From Tistlia consotensis USBA 355 (lineage in GTDB: Bacteria; Pseudomonadota; Alphaproteobacteria; Kiloniellales; DSM-21159): a DNA stretch of 64,000 nucleotides. A program made the translations under genes and the position numbers. Below, one piece after another: positions 24,329 to 34,702 of the stretch. The notes under the pieces were generated by a model. That model saw only the letters and a list, made by a program, of their open reading frames with translations. It made no database searches and was not told where the DNA came from. Each line of letters begins with the position of its first letter. The first letter of the stretch is position 1. The DNA is taken from assembly GCF_900177295.1 (NCBI RefSeq), contig NZ_FWZX01000026.1, forward strand, positions 35,573 to 99,572, in the 5' to 3' direction.

Positions 24329-25765
24329 ATGGAGTTCGGCATCGTCTCGAGCGGCGCTTACATACCGAAGCATCGGCTGGCTCGAAGCGCCATCGCCGCC
24401 GCCCACAGCTGGATGGCGCCCGCTCTGAAGGCACAGGCCAAAGGTGCGCGCGCCTTCTGCAATTTCGACGAGGATTCCGTCACGATGGCGGTCGAGGCGG
24501 TTCGCGACTGCCTTGCCGACGGCCCGGAACGGGCAGGCATCGAGGTGTTGGCACTGGCCTCCACGACGCTGCCCTATGCCGACCTGTCCAACGCCGCGAT
24601 CGTCGCGGCCGCGGCCGACCTGCCGAAGGCGATCCGGACCCTCGAGAGCGGCGGCTCGCAGCGGGCTGCGACCTCCACGCTGCTCCAGCTTCTGCGTGGC
24701 CCGGCCTGCGACACCTTGCTCGTCGCGTCCGAGCGGCCGCAGGCGCGCCCGGCGAGCGTGCAGGAGATGCAGTCCGGCGCCGGCGCCGCGGCGCTCCGGC
24801 TGGGCTGCGGCGACCTCGTCGCGCGGTTCCTCGGGGGCGCCAGCCTGGCGGCGACCTTGGCCGACCACGTCCGCGCCAGCGACGCCGAGGAGGGATACTT
24901 CTGGGAGGAGCGCTGGGTCCGGGACGAGGGCTACGCGAAGATCGCTCCCCGGGTGATCCGGGCCGCCCTGGAGGACGCCGGGATCGGCATCGACGACATC
25001 GACCATTTCGTCATGCCCTCGCTCCTGCGGCAGGGTGCCGCCGTGGCCGCCAGGGCCGTCGGCTTCGCGGGCAAGATGGCGGACGACCTGGCAGCCGACG
25101 GCGGCCACGCCGGCGCGGCCCATGGGCTGCTGATGCTGGCGAGCGTGCTGGAGTCCGCCCGGCCGGGCGAGCGAATCCTGCTCGTGGGCTTCGGCCAGGG
25201 CGCCGATGCCCTGGTGTTCGAGGCGACGGGGCGCCGACCGTCCAGCCGGGGCGTTTCCGGCGCCCTCGCCCGCCGTGTCGAGACCACGGACTACCTTCGC
25301 CTGCTGTCGCACTACGACCGGATCGAACTGGACTGGGGCATGCGGGCCGAGAGCCCGGAGAAGGCGGCGCTGACCAACGCCTGGCGAGCCGAAGGGCAGC
25401 TGGCGGCCTTCAAGGCGGGCCGATGCCCGGCCTGCGGGGCTGTGCAGTTCCCGCAGCTGCCCTGCTGCGTCAGCCCCGGCTGCGGCACACCTCGCGACAG
25501 GTTCGCACAAGCCTCGCTGGCCGACGAGCCAGCGAAGGTCCTGACCTACACCGCCGACTGGCTGTCCTACCACCCCGCGCCCCCGCTCTACGTCGGCTTC
25601 GTCCAGTTCGAGAATGGCGCGCGGCTCTACATGGAGACCACGGACGCCGCGGCCGAGGAGATGGATGTCGGCGTGCCCGTCGCGATGGTGTTCCGCATCA
25701 AGAGGATAGACCCGCGCAGCGGCTTCCGGAGGTACTTCTGGAAGGCGACGCCGCAAGAGCCCTGA
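24329..25765 (+). CDS. thiolase-like (KAS III/HMG-CoA synthase fold) protein fused to a DUF35 zinc-ribbon/OB domain
   Basis: 478 residues from ATG 24329 after GGGGGAGG. The N-terminal ~350 residues follow the 3-oxoacyl-ACP synthase III/HMG-CoA synthase fold (VSSGAYIPKHRL at the start; GFGQGADALVFEA near the end). The position of the nucleophilic Cys reads LESGGSQRAAT (about residues 105-115), so the usual catalytic Cys appears absent. From about residue 366 there is a CPACG...CC...CG zinc ribbon and an OB fold typical of DUF35, which partners SCP2-type thiolases and aldolases. Encoded just before an SCP2-type thiolase, with which it may form a complex. Confidence 0.8.
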   Translation: MEFGIVSSGAYIPKHRLARSAIAAAHSWMAPALKAQAKGARAFCNFDEDSVTMAVEAVRDCLADGPERAGIEVLALASTTLPYADLSNAAIVAAAADLPKAIRTLESGGSQRAATSTLLQLLRGPACDTLLVASERPQARPASVQEMQSGAGAAALRLGCGDLVARFLGGASLAATLADHVRASDAEEGYFWEERWVRDEGYAKIAPRVIRAALEDAGIGIDDIDHFVMPSLLRQGAAVAARAVGFAGKMADDLAADGGHAGAAHGLLMLASVLESARPGERILLVGFGQGADALVFEATGRRPSSRGVSGALARRVETTDYLRLLSHYDRIELDWGMRAESPEKAALTNAWRAEGQLAAFKAGRCPACGAVQFPQLPCCVSPGCGTPRDRFAQASLADEPAKVLTYTADWLSYHPAPPLYVGFVQFENGARLYMETTDAAAEEMDVGVPVAMVFRIKRIDPRSGFRRYFWKATPQEP

Positions 25766-25775
25766 GGAGGCGACG

Positions 25776-26978
25776 ATGGCTACCGGAATCAAGGACAAGG
25801 TCGCGATCATCGGCATGGGGTGCAGCCGGTTCGGCGAGCGTTGGGATGTCGGCGAGGACGACCTGATGGCCGAGGCCTTCGACGAGGCCCTGGCCGATGC
25901 CGGCATCGAGAAGTCGCGGATCGAAGCGGCCTGGCTCGGCTCCTGCATGGACGCGGTGAACATCGGCAACTCGGCGATCCCCGCCTCCTTCGCGCTGCGC
26001 ATGGACGGGATCCCCTTCACCCGGGTCGAGAACATGTGCGCGACCGGCACCGAGGCGCTGCGCGGTGCGGCGTACGCGGTCGCCTCGGGCGCGGTCGACG
26101 TCGCGCTCGCCATCGGCGCCGAGAAGCTGAAGGATACCGGCTATGGCGGCTTGCCCAATCCCTTCAAGGGCACCTTCAACGACCTCTGGTTCCAGATCGG
26201 ATCGGCCCCGGCGGGCTTTGCGCAACTCGCTTCGGGCTACCGCACCAGGTACCAGATCTCGAAGCAGGACCTGAAGCGCGCCCTCGCCCACGTCTCCTGG
26301 AAGAGCCACCAGAACGGCGCGCTGAGCCCCAAGGCGCATCTGCGCAAGCCGGTGGACATGGACACGATCCTGAACGCGCCGATGATCGCCGAGCCGCTCG
26401 GTCTCTACGACTGTTGCGGCGTCAGCGACGGGGCGGCGGCGGCGATCGTCACGACCCCGGAGATCGCGCGCACGCTCGGCAAGGTCGACATGGTCACGAT
26501 CAAGGCGATCCAGCTCTCGATCAGCTCGGGAATCGAATCCTCGACCGACCAGTGGGACGGCAGCCACGTGCGCAACACGCGCAACGCCGCGAGGAAGGCC
26601 TACGAAGAGGCTGGAATCACCGATCCGCGCAGGCAGCTCGACCTGATGGAGGTGCACGACTGCTTCTCGATCACCGAGCTGGTGACCATGGAAGACCTCT
26701 TCGTCTCGGAGGAGGGCCGGGCCGTGGCCGACGTGCTGGACGGCTTCTACGACCGCGACGGCGTCGGCGTGCCCTGCCAGGTCGACGGCGGCCTCAAGTG
26801 CTTCGGCCACCCGATCGGCGCCTCGGGCCTGCGGATGGCCTACGAAAACTACAGCCAGCTGCTCGGCCGCGCGGGCGAACGCCAGATCGCGGGCGCCTCG
26901 CTCGGGCTCAGCCACAACCTCGGCGGTGTGCCCTTCCAGGGCATCGCCGCGATCTCGATCCTCGGCCTGCACGGCTGA
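25776..26978 (+). CDS. SCP2-type thiolase / acetyl-CoA acetyltransferase-like
   Basis: 400 residues, full length, 10 bp downstream of the thiolase-like/DUF35 gene. Thiolase features: RVENMCATGTEALRGAAYAVASG (nucleophilic Cys), GLYDCCGVSDGAAAAIV, MEVHDCFSITEL, and GGLKCFGHPIGASGLRM (second catalytic Cys/His region). The HDCFS and KCFGHPIGASG forms are characteristic of SCP2/SCPx thiolases, which cleave branched 3-ketoacyl-CoAs. Some homologues act as aldolases with a DUF35 partner. Confidence 0.88.
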   Translation: MATGIKDKVAIIGMGCSRFGERWDVGEDDLMAEAFDEALADAGIEKSRIEAAWLGSCMDAVNIGNSAIPASFALRMDGIPFTRVENMCATGTEALRGAAYAVASGAVDVALAIGAEKLKDTGYGGLPNPFKGTFNDLWFQIGSAPAGFAQLASGYRTRYQISKQDLKRALAHVSWKSHQNGALSPKAHLRKPVDMDTILNAPMIAEPLGLYDCCGVSDGAAAAIVTTPEIARTLGKVDMVTIKAIQLSISSGIESSTDQWDGSHVRNTRNAARKAYEEAGITDPRRQLDLMEVHDCFSITELVTMEDLFVSEEGRAVADVLDGFYDRDGVGVPCQVDGGLKCFGHPIGASGLRMAYENYSQLLGRAGERQIAGASLGLSHNLGGVPFQGIAAISILGLHG

Positions 26979-27016
26979 CGGCGCGCCGCGCGCCGACACT
27001 GAAGGAGGGAGCCCTC

Positions 27017-28171
<1,155 letters not shown>

Positions 28172-28309
28172 GTCCCGGCCCTTCTCGGGCGGCTCCGGCG
28201 TCGCGAGCAGGACCGTTGCGGCGAGCAGCGCCACACGTCCCGTCGTGCCTCTCCCCGGCCGAGCGCGTCGTTCGGGCCGCGCGCCTCGAGCGGAGGCGAA
28301 TTATGATGT

Positions 28310-28333
28310 GCTTGCATATCTTGCGCTAGCATA
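28310..28333. promoter_or_regulatory. GCWWGC-N9-GCWWGC element, copy 4
   Basis: GCTTGCATAT at 28310-28319 and GCTAGCATA at 28325-28333, core starts 15 bp apart, 67 bp before the acyl-CoA ligase gene. From the second core on, it is nearly identical to copy 3 (GCGCTAGCATA versus GCGCTTGCATA). The rest of 28172-28400 shows no gene. Confidence 0.6.
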
Positions 28334-28400
28334 CTGTTCGGCTGCACCATCGACGAAAGCATGCCGACGCGTGACCGGCTGACCCGAGGGCGGAGACGGA

Positions 28401-29990
28401 ATGAGCGAGACCGACATGGCAACCCGCGCGGATACCGGCATGCGGGCAAGTCCCTGGGACATCGCGGCGACCGATCCGTCGCGATGCGCGCTTCTGATCG
28501 CTGACACGGGCGAGTCCCTCACCTACGGCGACATGATGCGGGGCGCCGACAGAATCGCCGGCTTCTTCGCCGCGGCGGGCCTGCGCGAGGGCGATGTCGT
28601 CGCCTTTCTGTTGGAAAACCGGGCCGCCTACGTGCAGCTCTGCTGGGCGGCGAAGCTGGCCGGCCTCTACTATGTCTGCATGCCGCGGCAGGTGTCCGAG
28701 GACGATGCCGCCTACATCCTTCAGAACAGCGGGGCCGCGCTGCTCGTCGCCTCGGCGGCCACGGCACCGGTCGCCGGTCGCCTGAGCGCGCGGCTGGCCG
28801 GGACGGTCCGCGTCCTGTCGCTGGACGGCGCCGAGCCGGGGCTCGAAGACTTCCAGGCCGCCGTCGCCCGCGAAGGCGGTCCGCCGCCTGCGGATCGGCG
28901 CCGCGGCGCCTCGATGCTCTACTCGTCGGGCACGACCGGCCGGCCCAAGGGCATCCGGCACCCGCTGACCGACCATTCGCCGCATCAGGCGCCGCCCCGA
29001 CACCGGATGCTGGTCGAAGGCTACGGCTTCGGCCCCGACACGGTCTTCGTCAATCCCGGCCCCTTCTACCACACGGCGCCGCTGCGCTTCATGATGCACG
29101 TCCAGAGATGCGGCGGCACCGCCATCGGCTTCCGCCGCTTCGACGCCGAGACGGTGCTGCGGGCGATCGACAGGCATCGCGCGACCCACGGCTTCTTCGT
29201 TCCCACCCACTTCGTGCGGATGCTCGCGCTGCCCGAGGCGCTGCGCGCGGCCTGCGACACGAGCCTGATGCGCTGCGCCGTACACGGGGCGGCCCCCATG
29301 CCGATCGAGGTCAAGGAACGGATGATCGCCTGGTGGGGGCCGGTCATCGAGGAGATGTACGGCGGGACCGAATCCATCGGCACCACCATGATCGCCTCGG
29401 CCGATTGGCTGGCCCACAAGGGGTCGGTCGGCCGCCCCAGCGGCAGCACCGAGATCCGCATCGAGGCGCCCGACGGCTCAGAATGCCCGCCGGGCGTCGA
29501 GGGCCTGGTGCTGATGCGGACCGGCAAGCCCTTCGAGTACCACGGCGACCCGGCCAAGACCGCCGAAAGCCAGCGGCCCGGCGGATGGGCCACGCTCGGC
29601 GACATCGGCTATCTCGACCCGGAGGGCTATCTCTATCTGACGGACCGGGCCAGCAGCCTCATCATCTCAGGCGGCGTGAACGTCTACCCCCAGGAGGCGG
29701 AGAACCTGCTGAGCGTGCATCCTGACGTGGCTGACGCCGCCGTGATCGGCGTGCCGCATCCCGACCTCGGCGAAGAGGTGAAGGCCCTGATCGTGCCGAG
29801 ACCGGGCGCGCGGCCCTGCGCGGACATGGCCGAGCGGCTCGTCGCCTACTGTCGCGACCGCCTGGGCCCGGTGAAGAGCCCGCGCAGCGTCGACTTCGTC
29901 GAGAGCCTGCCGCGCAGCGACGCCGGAAAGATCGTCAAGGCCGAGCTCATGCGCCGCTACTGGCCCGAGGGCCGGCGCATCCCGCGATGA
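28401..29990 (+). CDS. acyl-CoA synthetase (AMP-forming ligase)
   Basis: 529 residues. Adenylate-forming superfamily motifs: MLYSSGTTGRPKGI (P-loop, about residue 172), YGGTESIGTT, the GDIGYLDPEGYLYLTDR hinge region, and the catalytic Lys in LPRSDAGKIVKAEL near the C-terminus. First gene of a three-gene operon with a two-hot-dog hydratase and an enoyl-CoA hydratase/isomerase. Activates a carboxylic acid to its CoA thioester; the substrate is not readable from sequence. It resembles the second ligase at 35932-37497 in organisation. Confidence 0.9.
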   Translation: MSETDMATRADTGMRASPWDIAATDPSRCALLIADTGESLTYGDMMRGADRIAGFFAAAGLREGDVVAFLLENRAAYVQLCWAAKLAGLYYVCMPRQVSEDDAAYILQNSGAALLVASAATAPVAGRLSARLAGTVRVLSLDGAEPGLEDFQAAVAREGGPPPADRRRGASMLYSSGTTGRPKGIRHPLTDHSPHQAPPRHRMLVEGYGFGPDTVFVNPGPFYHTAPLRFMMHVQRCGGTAIGFRRFDAETVLRAIDRHRATHGFFVPTHFVRMLALPEALRAACDTSLMRCAVHGAAPMPIEVKERMIAWWGPVIEEMYGGTESIGTTMIASADWLAHKGSVGRPSGSTEIRIEAPDGSECPPGVEGLVLMRTGKPFEYHGDPAKTAESQRPGGWATLGDIGYLDPEGYLYLTDRASSLIISGGVNVYPQEAENLLSVHPDVADAAVIGVPHPDLGEEVKALIVPRPGARPCADMAERLVAYCRDRLGPVKSPRSVDFVESLPRSDAGKIVKAELMRRYWPEGRRIPR

Positions 29991-30015
29991 ACAGCAGCAG
30001 CAGGAAGATCCGTCC

Positions 30016-30864
30016 GTGAATCTCGACAGCATAGAGCGCCACAGCTTCGCCCCGGTGGATCACGCCTACACCGCCAGGGATGCGATCCTCTACGCCCTGG
30101 GTGTCGGCTGCGGCGCCGACCCGCTCGACGAGGCGGATCTGGGCTATGTCTACGAGGCAGGCCTCAAGACCGTCCCCTCCTTCGTCAACGTCCTCGCACA
30201 CCCGGGCTTCTGGGCGAAGGACCCCCGGTTCGGCATCGACTGGATCAGGATCCTTCACGGCGAGCAGAGCTTCGAGATCCATGCGCCGATCCCGCCGGAA
30301 GGCCGCGTCCGGGGGACCTATCGCATCGATGCCGTCGAGGACCTCGGGGCGGACCGTGGCGCACGCCTCTACCAGTCCAAGGAGTTGCACGCCGTCGACG
30401 GAACCCACCTCGCCACGGTGCGCACGGTCCTCTTCATGCGCGGCGATGGCGGACAAGGGGGCTTCGGCTCCCCTGCCGCCTCGCCCACTCCGCTGCCCGA
30501 GCGTGCGCCGGACGCCGTGGTCGAGACCCCGACCCTGCCGCGCCAGGCCCTGATCTACCGGCTCTCCGGCGACCTCAACCCGATCCACGCCGACCCCGCC
30601 GCGGCGCGCCGGGCGGGTTTCGAGGCGCCGATCCTGCATGGACTGTGCACGCTCGGGATCGCCACGCGTGCCGTGATCGCGGCCCGTGCCCCGGGAGCGC
30701 CGGAGCGCCTGCGGTCGATGTCGCTGCGTTTCTCCAAGCCAGTCTTCCCCGGCGAGACGATCCTGACCGAGATCTTCGGGACCGGCGGGAGCCTGCGGTT
30801 CCGCTGCCGGGCGAAGGAACGCGACATCGTCGTGCTCGACCGCGGCTCCGCGGAGCTCTTGTAG
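30016..30864 (+). CDS. MaoC/hydratase-2 type enoyl-CoA hydratase
   Basis: 282 residues from GTG 30016. Double hot-dog protein of the MFE2 hydratase-2 type: an N-terminal half without catalytic residues, then YRLSGDLNPIHADPAAARRAGFEAPILHGLCT (residues 181-212), which carries the Asp186/His191 dyad and the hydratase-2 signature. Hydrates trans-2-enoyl-CoA to (R)-3-hydroxyacyl-CoA, matching the 17-beta-HSD4-like SDRs of the cluster that would oxidise it. The TAG stop shares bases with the GTG start of the next gene. Confidence 0.9.
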   Translation: MNLDSIERHSFAPVDHAYTARDAILYALGVGCGADPLDEADLGYVYEAGLKTVPSFVNVLAHPGFWAKDPRFGIDWIRILHGEQSFEIHAPIPPEGRVRGTYRIDAVEDLGADRGARLYQSKELHAVDGTHLATVRTVLFMRGDGGQGGFGSPAASPTPLPERAPDAVVETPTLPRQALIYRLSGDLNPIHADPAAARRAGFEAPILHGLCTLGIATRAVIAARAPGAPERLRSMSLRFSKPVFPGETILTEIFGTGGSLRFRCRAKERDIVVLDRGSAELL

Positions 30865-31682
30865 TGGCGGCGTGGGACCGGGACGGAGACGGATACGTCA
30901 CCCGACTGGAGGGCGGCATCCTCACCCTGGCCTTCGATCGGCCGGAGGTGCGCAATCCCATCACGCGCAGCATGACGACGAGGTTGCGCGACCTCTTCGC
31001 CGGGGCGAGAGCCGACCCGGCGGTGCGCTGCCTGGTGATCCGGGGCGAGGGCGAGAGCTTCTCGGCGGGTGGTGACGTGGCCGGGTTCCGGAAGAGCCTC
31101 GAGCAGCAGCAGCCGGCGGTCCGGGAGGAGTTCCGTGGCCGGCTCGGGCTGGCCGCGGAGCTGGCGCTGGTCCTGCAGGCATTCGACAAGCCGATGGTCG
31201 TGCGCCTACGCGGCGCCGTGGCCGGAGCCGCCGTGATGTTCCCGCTCTCGGCCGACCTCGTCCTGGCCGACGACACGGCACAGTTCGTCTTCGCCTATGT
31301 CAGGCTGGGGCTGACGCCCGACGCCGGCGTCTCGTGGCTGCTGCCCCGCGTCGTGGGAGAGCGGCGGGCCAGGCGCCTGCTGCTGACGGGCGCGGCCGTC
31401 GGGGCCGACGAGGCTGCGGCGCTCGGTCTCGTCGACCGCATCCTCCCACCGGACCAGCTCGACGACGCGGTCGACGAGGCCGCCCGGCGACTGGCGGCCG
31501 GCCCGCAGGGTGCGCTTCTCCGCACCAAGCGGCTCGTCGCCCAGGCCTCGCACAGGGAGTTGGCGGATCAGCTCGCGGCGGAAACCGACGGCATCGTGGA
31601 GAGCGTCGGCAGCGACGACTTCCGCGAGGGCGTGGCCGCCTTCCTGGAAAAGCGCAGGGCGCGATTTCCCTCCGGGTCCTGA
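30864..31682 (+). CDS. enoyl-CoA hydratase/isomerase (crotonase family)
   Basis: 272 residues from GTG 30864, overlapping the upstream stop (TAGTG). Crotonase fold with oxyanion-hole segment GEGESFSAGGDVAGF. The two catalytic Glu positions of classical hydratases are not conserved (GAVAGAAVMFPLSADLVLADD and VFAYVRLGLTPDAGVSW). The Asp in LTPDAG is the pattern of PaaG/Dci-like isomerases, so double-bond isomerisation is more likely than hydration. Ends 16 bp before the convergent TRAP operon. Confidence 0.86.
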   Translation: MAAWDRDGDGYVTRLEGGILTLAFDRPEVRNPITRSMTTRLRDLFAGARADPAVRCLVIRGEGESFSAGGDVAGFRKSLEQQQPAVREEFRGRLGLAAELALVLQAFDKPMVVRLRGAVAGAAVMFPLSADLVLADDTAQFVFAYVRLGLTPDAGVSWLLPRVVGERRARRLLLTGAAVGADEAAALGLVDRILPPDQLDDAVDEAARRLAAGPQGALLRTKRLVAQASHRELADQLAAETDGIVESVGSDDFREGVAAFLEKRRARFPSGS

Positions 31683-31698
31683 CCCTCCGCCGCCCGCC

Positions 31699-33039
31699 TC
31701 AGAGCGCAGCGGGCAGCGCGAGGGTGAGGGCCGGAATGGCGAGAAGGAGGCTCAGCACGGCGACGTCCATCGCGAAGAAGGGAAGCACCCCGGCGAAGAT
31801 CCGCATGACCGGCACCGGCGGCTGCGTCACGCCGTTGATGACGAAGACGTTGAGCCCGACCGGCGGGGTGATCAGGCCCATCTCGAGAAGCTTCACGACG
31901 ACGACCCCGAACCAGATCAGGTCCAGGCCGCGGCCTTCGATCAGGGGCAGCACGAAGGGCAGCGTCAGAAGCATGATGCCGAGCGGATCGAGGAACATGC
32001 CGAGCACCAGATAGACGAGCACAATCCCGATGAGCAGTGCGGTGGTCCCGGGGTTCGCGGCCTGGACGAGCGCCACGACCTCGTTCGCCATGCCGGTCAG
32101 CGAGACGAAGCTCGCGAAGAGCTTGGCCGCGGCGGCGATCAGGAAGATCGCCGCGCTTTGCACCGTCGTCTCCCACAGAGCGCTGCCGAGATGCCGGAGG
32201 CGAAGACGGCGCGTCGCGAGCGCGACGACCGTCGCGGTCACGAAACTGACCGCCGCAGCCTCCGTGGCCGTGAAGACACCGCCGTAGATGCCGCCGACGA
32301 TGATGACGAAGATCACCGCCGCCGGCCAGGATCCGGCGAGCACGCGCAGGCGCTGCGCCAGGGGGTAGGCTTCCTCGCCGCGGGGCGCGTCCTGGCGCCG
32401 CCAGGTCGTCCAGATCGCGATGACGATCCAGTAGCCCAGCATCGACAGGAGCCCCGGGATGATCGCCGCGATGAACAACGCACTGATCGACTGCTCGGCG
32501 AAGACGCCATAGATGATGAAGACGATGCCCGGCGGGATCAGCGCGCCCAGCGTTCCCCCTGCCGCGACCGAGCCGGTCGCCAGCCGGTCGGAGTAGCCGT
32601 AGCGCAGCATCTCGGGCACGGCGACCCGTCCCATCGTCGCTGCGCAGGCGAGGCTCGATCCCGAGATTGCCGCAAAGCCTCCGCAGCCCAGCACCGACGC
32701 CATGGCGAGTCCGCCCGGCACCCGAGTCAGCCAGGCGCGCGCCGCGTAGTAGATCTCGGAGGTGATGCCGGCCCGGTAGCAGACGTGCCCCAGTGCGATG
32801 AACATGGGGATAGCGGTCAGGCTATAGTTGTAGAAGAGCTCGTAGACCGCCGTCGTGGCAAGCGTCATCGCGGGCCGCACGGCCATCTCCAGGCGCACCC
32901 CGCCCGTCCGCGGCAGCGCGAAGTAGAGGTACATGCAGAGCAGCGCAGTGGCACCGAGGGCGAAGGCGACCGGCGTCCGGAGCGCAATGAGGACCAGCAC
33001 CACGGCCATGCCGGCGACGCCGAGTATGAGCGGATCCAT
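31699..33039 (-). CDS. TRAP transporter large permease (DctM family)
   Basis: 446 residues, about 12 membrane segments. Motifs: LRTPVAFALGATA, AIPMFIALGHVCYRAGITSEIYYAARAWLTRVPGGLAMASVLGCGGFAAISGSSLACAATMG, ALIPPGIVFIIYGVF, and LITPPVGLNVFVINGV near the C-terminus. The ATG overlaps the DctQ stop (TGATG). Transport subunit of the second TRAP system of the window, probably importing the acid degraded by this cluster. Confidence 0.9.
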   Translation of the reverse strand: MDPLILGVAGMAVVLVLIALRTPVAFALGATALLCMYLYFALPRTGGVRLEMAVRPAMTLATTAVYELFYNYSLTAIPMFIALGHVCYRAGITSEIYYAARAWLTRVPGGLAMASVLGCGGFAAISGSSLACAATMGRVAVPEMLRYGYSDRLATGSVAAGGTLGALIPPGIVFIIYGVFAEQSISALFIAAIIPGLLSMLGYWIVIAIWTTWRRQDAPRGEEAYPLAQRLRVLAGSWPAAVIFVIIVGGIYGGVFTATEAAAVSFVTATVVALATRRLRLRHLGSALWETTVQSAAIFLIAAAAKLFASFVSLTGMANEVVALVQAANPGTTALLIGIVLVYLVLGMFLDPLGIMLLTLPFVLPLIEGRGLDLIWFGVVVVKLLEMGLITPPVGLNVFVINGVTQPPVPVMRIFAGVLPFFAMDVAVLSLLLAIPALTLALPAAL

Positions 33040-33566
33040 CAGGCGGCGTTTCCGCGGACACGGCCGAGGGCACGCTCACTGACGATGGCCGCGAGGGCGA
33101 TCAGGCAGAGGCGGAGCGACATCGTCGCGAAGCCGAGGCAAAGCGCCGCGTAGGTGGGCCATTGCGGCACTCGGAGGAGTCCCATGTTCGTCCGCCCGGA
33201 GTGAAAGAGGTCGAGGGAGTAGGTGGCCAGCCAGACCGCCAGCGGCACCAGAAGCAGAAGGCCGGCGAGTGCGCCCAGAAGCTCGAGGATCCGCCTGGCC
33301 CGGGGGCCGAGCCGGTCGGCGAGCAGGTCGACGGTGATGTTCGCACCGGTGCGCGTCGCCTCGCCGAGAGCGAAGGCGAGCGAGACGAGCAGCAGGGAGC
33401 GGACGAGGACCACGTTGTCGGGAACCATGAAGGCGGGAAAGCTGCGCGACAGGATGCCGGCGAGCACAAGAAGCGCGATCACGCCTTGGGCCGCCGCCGC
33501 CAGCACGACCAGGAAGCCTTCCCAGATCCGCAGCCCTCGGTCGGCCCGAGCGAGGCATGCCGTCAC
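33039..33566 (-). CDS. TRAP transporter small permease (DctQ family)
   Basis: 175 residues from GTG 33566, chosen for the AAGGGGGGCGAC ribosome-binding site directly before it; the open frame further upstream lacks one. Four hydrophobic segments, with EATRTGANITVDLLADRL in the first loop, as is typical of DctQ. Pairs with the overlapping DctM gene. 67 bp separate it from the binding-protein gene upstream. Confidence 0.85.
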   Translation of the reverse strand: MTACLARADRGLRIWEGFLVVLAAAAQGVIALLVLAGILSRSFPAFMVPDNVVLVRSLLLVSLAFALGEATRTGANITVDLLADRLGPRARRILELLGALAGLLLLVPLAVWLATYSLDLFHSGRTNMGLLRVPQWPTYAALCLGFATMSLRLCLIALAAIVSERALGRVRGNAA

Positions 33567-33633
33567 GTCGCCCCCCTTCCCTTGTCCCTGGTCCCGCCGG
33601 CGCCTCTGGCAAGACGCCGGCGAGCCGTCGGCA

Positions 33634-34659
33634 TCACTGCTTGTAGGCCTTGTTCTGCGTGGCGATTTCCCGGCGGAACGCGGCCACCAGCGAAGCGGCG
33701 TCGACGCCGCGCGCCGTGCCTTCCGAGACGTACTCGTCGATGATGGGCTTGCTCGCCTCATCCAGCCGCGCGAGATCTTCCTCGCTGAATTGGACGACCT
33801 TGATGCCCTTGTCGGCCATTTTCTTGGTGACCGCGGCGTTGCGGTCGTGGATCGCCTGGGCGATCTTCTGGGTGTACTCCCGGCCGAGGCTGACGATCAG
33901 TTGCCGGTCCTTCGGTTCGAGAGCATCGAACTCGGCCTTGTTCATGAAGATGCCGTTCGACTGGATCGTTCCGCCGTTGATCTCGGTGAACGACTTCGCG
34001 ACCTCGTCCAGCTTGTAGGCCTCGACGACGTAGCCGTAGGCCTGCGAGCAGTCGATCACACCCGTATCGAGCGCCTGATAGGCTTCCGGGAGGGGAATGC
34101 TGGTCGGGATCGCGCCGAAGGTCGCGTAGATCTTGCCGTAGTCGCTGGTCGCCCTGACCTTGCGGCCGTTGAAATCGTCGACGCCCCGCAGGGGCTCGCC
34201 GGCGCAGATCATCTGGATCGGGCCGACCGAGTAGTTCAGGAGATAGACGACGCCCTGGCTGTCGAACTCCTCCTTCATGATCGGATTGGTCGTGGCCAGC
34301 TCATAGAGGGCGAGGGCACCGGGGACTTCCTTCGGGTTGCGGACCGGCAGGTCGCCGACGCGGTAGGCGAACAGGTTCTCCGGTGAATAGCCGGCCGTCA
34401 CCGTCCCCAGAGAGGCGACATCGTTCTTCACCCCCTCGAAGATCTCCGTAGCCGGCAGGAGCGAGCCGCCCCAATGCTGCTCGATCTGGATGCGCCCCTC
34501 GCTTCCTTCTTCGATTCGAGACAGGAACTCCTGGACGAACTTGGCCCGGATGCCGCGATTGGCACTGTAGTCGGCGAACCGCAGAAGCGTCTGCGCCGAG
34601 ACGGAGGTGGCAGCAGCCGACAGCCCTGCCACCATCACAAGCATCAGCCCATAGCGCAC
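33634..34659 (-). CDS. TRAP transporter substrate-binding protein (DctP family)
   Basis: 341 residues from GTG 34659 after AAAGGGAGG. Signal peptide of about 22 residues (VMVAGLSAAATSVSA before QTLLRFADYS). DctP-family features: EIFEGVKNDVASLG, DDFNGRKVRATSDYG (substrate-clamping Arg region), LPEAYQALDTGVIDCSQAYGYVVEAYKLDEV. First gene of the TRAP operon, 43 bp downstream of the SDR gene on the same strand, so it may share that gene's promoter. Confidence 0.9.
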   Translation of the reverse strand: MRYGLMLVMVAGLSAAATSVSAQTLLRFADYSANRGIRAKFVQEFLSRIEEGSEGRIQIEQHWGGSLLPATEIFEGVKNDVASLGTVTAGYSPENLFAYRVGDLPVRNPKEVPGALALYELATTNPIMKEEFDSQGVVYLLNYSVGPIQMICAGEPLRGVDDFNGRKVRATSDYGKIYATFGAIPTSIPLPEAYQALDTGVIDCSQAYGYVVEAYKLDEVAKSFTEINGGTIQSNGIFMNKAEFDALEPKDRQLIVSLGREYTQKIAQAIHDRNAAVTKKMADKGIKVVQFSEEDLARLDEASKPIIDEYVSEGTARGVDAASLVAAFRREIATQNKAYKQ

Positions 34660-34702
34660 GATAACCTCCCTTTGTTGTCGTTGTTATTCGATTCCGACCG
34701 CC

